From an uncultured Aquincola sp. (GTDB lineage: Bacteria > Pseudomonadota > Gammaproteobacteria > Burkholderiales > Burkholderiaceae): a stretch of 9,270 nt of DNA. The DNA lies in assembly GCA_937883885.1 (NCBI GenBank), contig CAKZXL010000513.1, positions 1-9,270 of the forward strand. The letters are read 5' to 3'. The position numbers and the translations under genes are program-made. Below are positions 1 through 5,148 of the stretch, in pieces. The number at the start of each line of letters is the position of its first letter. Positions within the stretch are counted from its first letter, which is position 1. The notes below the pieces were generated by a model. It was given only the letters and a program-made list of their open reading frames with translations. It was not told the DNA's origin and made no database searches.

Positions 1-734
1 AGCAGCCGGCCCAGCGCCTCGATGCCGAAGCCGGGCAGGTCGCCCAGGTGGTGCCGGCCGTCGGCCAGCAGCGCGTCGCGGTGCAGCACGATGCTGCCGT
101 CGGGCCGCACCAGCATCAGCTGGCCCGTCTGGCCCACGCGGCGGCCGGTCACCTGCTCGGCCAGCGCAGCAGCCGAAACGCCCAGGCCGGCGGCGCCCAG
201 GTGGCCGGGGCCGGCATCGAAGCGGGCATGCACCCTCAACTGCCAGGTCTCGTCGCGCGGGTCGGGGGCCAGGTCCAGCGCATAAGGCAGACCGCTGGTC
301 AGGAAGCGGCCGAACCAGGTGTCCTGCGGCCCCAGCAGGCGCTGGGTGCCGGCCTCGGTCAGGTAGCGGCCATTGGCCTGCGACACCCAAAACACTGACT
401 GCGCCCGGTGGCGTGCCTTCAGGCGCGCGGCAAAGGCCTGGAAGGAGGCCAGGCCCTCCTCGGGCTGGCCGGCGCGTTCCCAGGCCAGCAGAAAGTGGTT
501 GTCGGCCATGTCCAGCGAGGCGCCCAGTGGCCCGGTGACCTGGCGCTGGATGTCGTTGCGCACCGCGGACAGCACGGCCGGCAGCTCGTCGCTGATCACA
601 CGGCGCTCCATCGCCTCGCCCGAGAGCCACAGGCCGCTGGCCACCGAAACGGCCACGAACACGGCCAGGCACAGCCCCAGCCCGGCCATGAGCTTGTGCT
701 GGAGCGGCCAGCGGGATATGGCGATGAGCCTCAT
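1..734 (-). CDS. Membrane sensor with periplasmic Cache-like domain, probable methyl-accepting chemotaxis protein (C-terminus cut by window edge)
   Basis: Only the first 244 codons are visible; the frame is open to the left edge, so the output domain is missing. The ATG at 734-732 is followed by a short basic segment and one hydrophobic helix (about residues 15-37), then a long extracytoplasmic region. That region contains a Cache-type pattern: an FWVS strand, then W140-F with RFLTSG and PYALDL, and later a short glycine-rich stretch around GAAGLGVS. I recall this layout from chemoreceptors of Comamonadaceae and related groups, but also from some GGDEF proteins and kinases. Chemoreceptor is the preferred reading because a sigma-28-type promoter lies just upstream (770-796), and FliA commonly drives chemoreceptor genes. 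No clear Shine-Dalgarno precedes 734; an in-frame GTG further upstream and M16 are alternatives. The gene is divergent from the cyclase operon. Confidence is high that it is a real membrane sensor and moderate for chemoreceptor. Confidence 0.72.
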   Translation of the reverse strand, partial: MRLIAISRWPLQHKLMAGLGLCLAVFVAVSVASGLWLSGEAMERRVISDELPAVLSAVRNDIQRQVTGPLGASLDMADNHFLLAWERAGQPEEGLASFQAFAARLKARHRAQSVFWVSQANGRYLTEAGTQRLLGPQDTWFGRFLTSGLPYALDLAPDPRDETWQLRVHARFDAGPGHLGAAGLGVSAAALAEQVTGRRVGQTGQLMLVRPDGSIVLHRDALLADGRHHLGDLPGFGIEALGRL

Positions 735-769
735 GGCAAGCGCGGGTGACGGCAGGTGGCAACGCTGCT

Positions 770-796
770 CTATCGGCTGCGACCCGCCAAAATTGA
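770..796 (-). promoter_or_regulatory. Candidate sigma-28 (FliA) promoter for the Cache sensor gene
   Basis: Read on the minus strand, 796-789 is TCAATTTT and 777-770 is GCCGATAG, separated by exactly 11 nt. The enterobacterial FliA consensus is TAAAGTTT-N11-GCCGATAA, so 13 of 16 consensus positions match with the right spacing. Transcription would start near 763, giving a leader of about 28 nt before the ATG at 734. The match is seen in the sequence; its use by FliA is inferred. Confidence 0.6.
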
Positions 797-850
797 CCCG
801 CACCCGCCATATGTGACGATCTCCAAGCGATTTCTGTTACAAGCGCCGGC

Positions 851-877
851 TCAAACATGGCGGGCCCGCGTCGATAA
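851..877 (+). promoter_or_regulatory. Weaker sigma-28-like promoter facing the cyclase operon
   Basis: TCAA at 851-854 is followed after 15 nt by GTCGATAA at 870-877. This fits 3 of 4 bases of the core TAAA and 7 of 8 bases of GCCGATAA, but the extended -35 part (855-858) does not match. It would start transcription near 885, about 87 nt before the possible leader ORF. It is the only sigma-factor-like element I could place in front of the plus-strand genes. Confidence 0.3.
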
Positions 878-912
878 ACCCGCTTCACAGGTCTCCCCGG
901 CTCCGGCTTCGC

Positions 913-927
913 CGTCCGGCCCGGACG
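913..927 (+). other. Short GC-rich inverted repeat in the cyclase leader
   Basis: CGTCCGG (913-919) and CCGGACG (921-927) are perfect inverted arms around one base; as RNA this would fold as a 5-bp stem with a 5-nt loop. It lies between the candidate promoter (851-877) and the Shine-Dalgarno at 963-966. No T-run follows, so it does not look like a terminator. In DNA this GC-rich it may have arisen by chance. Confidence 0.25.
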
Positions 928-971
928 CCGCCTGGCGCGGCGGCGGGCACCGCTCAGCAGTAAAGGTTTGG

Positions 972-1055
972 ATGTACCGCTCTTTGCAGGCCGGCGCCCT
1001 GGTGCCGCTCTTGCCTCTTGCAGGAATCCCGCGCAGCGGGCGGCTGCAGCCATGA
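972..1055 (+). CDS. Possible 27-aa leader peptide overlapping the cyclase start
   Basis: An ATG at 972-974 has a plausible Shine-Dalgarno (AAAGG at 962-966, 5 nt away). This is clearer than anything in front of the long cyclase frame. It opens a 27-codon frame starting MYRSLQAGALVP and rich in hydrophobic residues. Its TGA (1053-1055) overlaps the ATG at 1052-1054 as ATGA, the usual layout of translational coupling. The cyclase could therefore be translated by reinitiation after the leader. No run of a single amino acid suggests amino-acid attenuation. The main alternative is that the Shine-Dalgarno serves the TTG at 968, which is in the cyclase frame but only 1 nt away, and the ORF is accidental. 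Confidence 0.35.
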   Translation: MYRSLQAGALVPLLPLAGIPRSGRLQP

Positions 1056-3145
1056 CCGCCACGAGACGCGCGCCCTGGCGCCGCCGGTTGGGGCAGGCGC
1101 TCTGGCTGGTCGCGGCCATGGTGGTGGGTGCCGGCGCCGCCAGTGCCAACCCGCAAGCGCCGCTCGCTGCATCCGCCCTGCCCGCCACGCCGGCACTGCG
1201 CGAGCGCATCGGCGCGCTGGAAAGCCAGGGCCGGGCGCGGCCGCAGGACACCGCCGCCCTGGTGGCCGCCGAGATCGACCGCGTGCGCCCTTTCAGCGCC
1301 GCCCACCGCGAGCTGCTGACGGTGCAGGGCCTGATGCTGGCCGACGCGGCCGACGGCGCCGCGGCCGAGCGCAGCGCGCAGGCACTGGATGCCTGGGGCC
1401 TGCACCCCCGGGCCGAAGACCGTGCGCTGGCCGCCGCTGCGGCCCTGCTCATCCGCGCCGACCTGGCGGCCCGCGGCGGCGGCGACCTCAAGCAGGCCGA
1501 CGCCCTGGTGCGCGACGCGATGACGCGCCTGCCGGCCGAGGTGGGCCTGGAAGACCGCTACCGCTTTGCCGCGGTGCATGGCTACATCAAGGACCGCGCC
1601 GCCCTGCTGGAAGACGCGGTGCGCCTGAACCACGAGGCCCTGGCCGTGGCCGACCGGCTGGGCACCCCGTGGCGGCGCGCCGAGGCACGTTCCGCCCTGG
1701 CCTACAGCTATTACGGCGCCCGCCAGCTGGAGCGGGCCTGGCAGCTGAGCGAAGAGGCCGTGGCCATCGCCACCGAGGCCGGCGACTGGGTGGCCATGGG
1801 CCGCGCCCACAACACCGCCGGCATCGTGCTGGACGGCCTGGGCGACCAGGAGGGCGAGCGCCGCAGCTTCGAGCTGGCCATCGCGTACGCGGGCCGCGCC
1901 GGCAGCAAGCGCGACGAAGCGCGCTACCTGGCCAACATCGCCGACTTCTACCTGAAGAAAGGCGACTTCCGCACCGCACTGGGCCATGCGCAGCGGGCCC
2001 TGCCGCTGGCGCGCGAGCTGGGCGACCCCGACACCAGGCTGGTGGCACTGGCCAACATCGGCTTTGCGCACATCTCGATGCAGCACCTGGAGACGGGCAA
2101 GCGCTTCGTGGCCGAGGCCATCGCCATCGACGAAGACCGCGGCGCCATCGCCGGCGCGGCGAGCACCTGGCAGGAGCTGGGCAGCTACCTGGAAAAGGCC
2201 GGCGACCTGCGCGGCGCGGTGGCCGCCTACCACCGCCACCGCAAGCTGATGGCCAGCGTGCTGCGCGCCGACGAGCAAAAGGCCATCCTGGCCATCCAGG
2301 AGCAGTACGACGCCGAGCAGCGCAACCGCTCGCTGGACCTGCTGCAGCGCGAGCAGCAGCTCAAGGCCGAGCAACTGCGCCGCCGCGACCTCGAGCAGCT
2401 GCTGTGGGGCCTGGCGGCCGGCGTGTCGCTGCTGTCCTTCGCCGTCATCGTGGGCCTGCTGCGCCGGGTGCGCCAGGCCAACCGGCTGCTGTCGGCCAGC
2501 AACCAGGTGCTGCGCCAGCACGGCGAACGCGACCCGCTGACCGGGCTGGCCAACCGCCGGGCTTTCCAGGCCGCGATGGCCCAGCGCGCGGCCGATGGCA
2601 GCCTGCGCGGCACCGTCTACCTGATCGACGTCGACCACTTCAAGCAGATCAACGACCACCACGGCCACGCGGTGGGCGACGCGGTGCTGGTGGAAGTGGC
2701 GCGCCGGCTGCGCGCCACGCTGCGCGAGGACGACCTGATCGTGCGCTGGGGCGGCGAGGAATTCCTAGTGCTGGTGCAGCCCATGGCCGCCGACCGGGTG
2801 GACGCGCTGGCCTGCCGCATGCTGGCCGCGCTGGAAGACACGCCGGTGGTGGCGCAGGCGCAGCAGGTGGCGGTCACCGCCTCCATCGGCTTTGCCAGCT
2901 TCCCGCTGGGGCCGGCGGCGATGGCCGTGCCCTGGGAGCGTGCCGTGAACCTGGTGGACACCGCCATGTACCTGGCCAAGGCCCATGGCCGCAACCGCGC
3001 CTACGGCGTGCGACTGCAGCAGGCGGCCAACGACGAATCGCTGCAGGCCATCACCGGCGCGCTGGAAGCCGCGGCCGAAGACGGCCGTGTGGCCCTGACC
3101 CTGCTGCGTGCCCAGGCCGGCGCATCGGCCGTGGAGGCCGCGTGA
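1052..3145 (+). CDS. Diguanylate cyclase with periplasmic TPR sensor, I-site intact (697 aa)
   Basis: The enzyme makes cyclic di-GMP from two GTP at the inner membrane. Order of parts: a signal peptide (residues 1-32, AXA-type site after ASA32); periplasmic helical hairpins that read as TPR units from about 165 to 405 (for example the blocks around YSYYGARQLERAW and ADFYLKKGDFRTAL); a charged coiled coil (419-449); one membrane helix (451-470); and a cytoplasmic GGDEF domain (about 492-655). Catalytic residues match PleD numbering: metal-binding D526 in IDVDHFK, N534, D543, and GGEEF at 567-571. The inhibitory I-site RxxD is present as REDD (558-561). A C-terminal tail of about 35 residues follows. 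The ATG at 1052 is chosen because it starts directly at the signal peptide; the in-frame TTG at 968 would add 28 residues in front of it. The stop overlaps the next start by one base (TGATG). The TPR ligand or partner is unknown. Confidence 0.93.
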   Translation: MTATRRAPWRRRLGQALWLVAAMVVGAGAASANPQAPLAASALPATPALRERIGALESQGRARPQDTAALVAAEIDRVRPFSAAHRELLTVQGLMLADAADGAAAERSAQALDAWGLHPRAEDRALAAAAALLIRADLAARGGGDLKQADALVRDAMTRLPAEVGLEDRYRFAAVHGYIKDRAALLEDAVRLNHEALAVADRLGTPWRRAEARSALAYSYYGARQLERAWQLSEEAVAIATEAGDWVAMGRAHNTAGIVLDGLGDQEGERRSFELAIAYAGRAGSKRDEARYLANIADFYLKKGDFRTALGHAQRALPLARELGDPDTRLVALANIGFAHISMQHLETGKRFVAEAIAIDEDRGAIAGAASTWQELGSYLEKAGDLRGAVAAYHRHRKLMASVLRADEQKAILAIQEQYDAEQRNRSLDLLQREQQLKAEQLRRRDLEQLLWGLAAGVSLLSFAVIVGLLRRVRQANRLLSASNQVLRQHGERDPLTGLANRRAFQAAMAQRAADGSLRGTVYLIDVDHFKQINDHHGHAVGDAVLVEVARRLRATLREDDLIVRWGGEEFLVLVQPMAADRVDALACRMLAALEDTPVVAQAQQVAVTASIGFASFPLGPAAMAVPWERAVNLVDTAMYLAKAHGRNRAYGVRLQQAANDESLQAITGALEAAAEDGRVALTLLRAQAGASAVEAA
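3133..3137 (+). promoter_or_regulatory. Shine-Dalgarno for the second cyclase
   Basis: GGAGG lies inside the last codons of the first cyclase, 7 nt before the ATG at 3145. It is the clearest ribosome-binding site in the window. With the TGATG stop/start overlap it fixes the start of the second gene and points to co-translation. Confidence 0.7.
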
Positions 3146-5148
3146 TGCGCTGGCGCGCCCTGCTGCCCCAAGCGCTCGGCCTGGCACTGCTGCTGGCCGT
3201 GGCAGGCGCCGCGCCCGCCGCGCCGGCCGCCACCGCCGAAGCGGCGCCTGAAAGCCACCTGGCCGAGCGCCTCGATGCGTTGCAGCGCAGCGGCTACGAA
3301 CACCCGGCGCAGGCCCTGGCCGCGCTGGAAGACATGCGCCAGCATCCGCACGACGGCGAGTCGCGCCGGCTGCTGCTGCACGCCCTGGGCAGCGTGCATG
3401 CGCAAGCCGGCAATGCCACGCAGGCGCGTGCCGCCGCCGAAAGCCTGATGACCCTGGCGCAGGACGAGCCGCAGCTGCGCGCCGCCGCCAGCGCCAACCT
3501 CGTGCGCGCGCTGGTGGCCGAAAACGGCGGCGAGACGGCCGTGGCCGCCGCGCTGGCCCAGTCGGCGCTGGACGTGTTCGAGGCCGATTGCAGCCCGCGC
3601 CGCGGCAACGCCCATGCCGTGCCGCCCTGCGACTGGCGCGCGGCCTGGCAGGCGCGCCAGATCCTGCAGCGCCGCGCGGTGGGCCAGGGCCTGCCCGCCA
3701 CCGAAGCGGCGCAGGCGCGCGCAGGCCTGGCCCTGGCCCAGGGCCACCACGACGCCCGGCGGCAGGCAGCCAACCTGGCCACGCTGGCCTGGCTGGCCGA
3801 GGCCGGCGGCGATGGCGAGCAGGCCCGCGAACTGATCAGCCAGGCGCGGCGGCTGGTGCAGCCGCTGGACGACCTGGCCGAGCTGGCCCGCCTGACCGAC
3901 GTCGAGGCGCGCATCGCCGACCAGCGCGGCGACCCGCGCTCGGGCCTGCACTTCCACGAGCTGGCCCAGCAGCTGGCCTCACGCGCCAATGCGCCGCGGC
4001 TGGAAGGCCGGCTGCTGACCAACCTGAGCGACGCCTACGTGCGCGCCGGCCGCCCAGCCGCGGCGCTGGTGGCGGCCGAAAAAGGCCTGCAGATCGTGCG
4101 CGAGCGCAACGACCTGCGGGCCGAGCGGGTGCTGATCAACAACGCCGGGCTGGCCAAGATCGGCCTGGGCCGGCTGGCCGAAGGCAAGGAAGACATGAAC
4201 CGCCTGCTGCGCCTGTGGCAGGACAGTGGCGACACCGGCCGCCAGGTGGGCACGCTGACCGAGTTCGGCGAGGCACTGGCCGCCGCCGGCGACGCCCGCA
4301 GCGCGCTGGAGCTGTTCCACCGCGAACGCGCCTTGAGCGCCGAGCTGATGCGCATCAACCGCAACGTGGCGCTGAAGGAACTGCAGGGCCGCAACGAGGC
4401 GCAGGCCCGCCAGCGCGACATCGAGCTGCTGGAGCGCGACAACGCCCTCAAGACGGCGGCCCTGGCCAACCGTGCGCTGCTGCAGCGCTTCGGCTGGGTG
4501 CTGGCGCTGGCGATGGTGGCGGCCACGGTGGCGGCGCTGCTGCTGTACCGCCGCGTGCGCGCCAGCCACCGCGAGCTGGCCGCCAGCCAGGTGCAGCTGC
4601 AGGCGCTGAGCGAGCTGGACCCGCTGACCCAGCTGTCCAACCGCCGCCACCTGCAGGCCGAGATGCAGCGGCTGGCGCAGCCGCAGGGCGGCTTCCACGG
4701 CGGCCTGCTGCTGCTGGACCTGGACCACTTCAAGCGCATCAACGACGAAGCCGGCCATGCCGCCGGCGACGAGGTGCTGGTGGAGGTGGCGCGCCGCCTG
4801 CGCAGCACGGTGGCCGCCGACGACCTGGTGGTGCGCTGGGGCGGCGAAGAATTCCTGGTGGTGCTGCCCGGCGCCGACGAAGCCCGCACCGGCTGGATGG
4901 CCCAGCAGCTGCTGCAGGCGGTGGCCGGCCAGCCGGTGCAGGCCGGCGGCCGCGCGCTGCACGTCACCGCGTCCGTCGGCCACGGCGCCTTCGAGCCGGC
5001 GCCCGGGGGCCGTCCGCTGCGCTACGAACAGGCCCTGGCCCTGGTGGACGAAGCGCTCTACGCGGCCAAGCAGCAGGGGCGCCACCGGGCGGTGGGCGCT
5101 GCGGTGGGCGCTGCAGTGAGCGCTGCAGTGGCGCTCAGCCTGCCTTGA
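3145..5148 (+). CDS. Diguanylate cyclase with periplasmic TPR sensor, I-site lost (667 aa)
   Basis: This is a paralogue-like partner of the gene before it, with nearly the same length and order of parts: signal peptide (1 to about 25), periplasmic TPR-like helices (about 205-405), coiled coil (about 410-445), membrane helix (450-469) and GGDEF domain (about 490-650). The active site looks complete: DPLTQLSNRR, metal-binding D525 in LDLDHFK, NDEAGH, and GGEEF at 566-570. The I-site position reads AADD (557-560), so the arginine of RxxD is missing and feedback inhibition by c-di-GMP is probably weak or absent. The protein has only two cysteines, C149 and C162, both in the predicted periplasmic part. 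The C-terminus ends in an Ala/Val-rich tail encoded by 12-bp repeats (5089-5135). The start is fixed by GGAGG at 3133-3137. The 3' end overlaps the convergent kinase gene by 14 bp. Cyclase function is well supported; the signal is unknown. Confidence 0.93.
   Translation: MRWRALLPQALGLALLLAVAGAAPAAPAATAEAAPESHLAERLDALQRSGYEHPAQALAALEDMRQHPHDGESRRLLLHALGSVHAQAGNATQARAAAESLMTLAQDEPQLRAAASANLVRALVAENGGETAVAAALAQSALDVFEADCSPRRGNAHAVPPCDWRAAWQARQILQRRAVGQGLPATEAAQARAGLALAQGHHDARRQAANLATLAWLAEAGGDGEQARELISQARRLVQPLDDLAELARLTDVEARIADQRGDPRSGLHFHELAQQLASRANAPRLEGRLLTNLSDAYVRAGRPAAALVAAEKGLQIVRERNDLRAERVLINNAGLAKIGLGRLAEGKEDMNRLLRLWQDSGDTGRQVGTLTEFGEALAAAGDARSALELFHRERALSAELMRINRNVALKELQGRNEAQARQRDIELLERDNALKTAALANRALLQRFGWVLALAMVAATVAALLLYRRVRASHRELAASQVQLQALSELDPLTQLSNRRHLQAEMQRLAQPQGGFHGGLLLLDLDHFKRINDEAGHAAGDEVLVEVARRLRSTVAADDLVVRWGGEEFLVVLPGADEARTGWMAQQLLQAVAGQPVQAGGRALHVTASVGHGAFEPAPGGRPLRYEQALALVDEALYAAKQQGRHRAVGAAVGAAVSAAVALSLP
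5089..5135 (+). repeat. 12-bp tandem repeats at the end of the second cyclase
   Basis: Two exact copies of GCGGTGGGCGCT (5089-5100 and 5101-5112) are followed by a diverged copy GCAGTGAGCGCT (5113-5124) and a partial fourth unit. In frame they encode AVGA, AVGA, AVSA and AVAL, after the end of the conserved GGDEF domain. The array ends where the convergent kinase stop codon begins (5135). Confidence 0.75.

Noticed and set aside
793..821. Sigma-70 promoter using TTGACC at 793-798 on the plus strand
   Set aside because: No acceptable -10 hexamer lies at 16-18 bp spacing; the same bases are better explained as the -35 part of the minus-strand sigma-28 element.
968..1051. TTG at 968 as the start of the first cyclase
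   Set aside because: It lies only 1 nt from the Shine-Dalgarno and would put 28 residues in front of a normal signal peptide. The ATG at 1052 is preferred, though peptide data could overturn this.
851..2668. A 605-codon open frame on the minus strand opposite the first cyclase
   Set aside because: The protein has no recognisable domain and is Gln/Ala/Gly/His-biased, as expected from the complement of GC-rich coding DNA.
1018..3144. An uninterrupted out-of-frame reading frame over the whole first cyclase, continuous with the second cyclase frame
   Set aside because: Its translation is Arg/Gly/Ala/Pro-rich low-complexity sequence typical of a shadow frame in GC-rich DNA; the overlapping frame has clear signal peptide, TPR and GGDEF motifs. 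The second gene's start at 3145 has its own Shine-Dalgarno, so no fusion protein is expected.
5135..5148. A bidirectional terminator between the convergent genes
   Set aside because: The genes overlap, and I found no hairpin followed by a T-run on either strand here.
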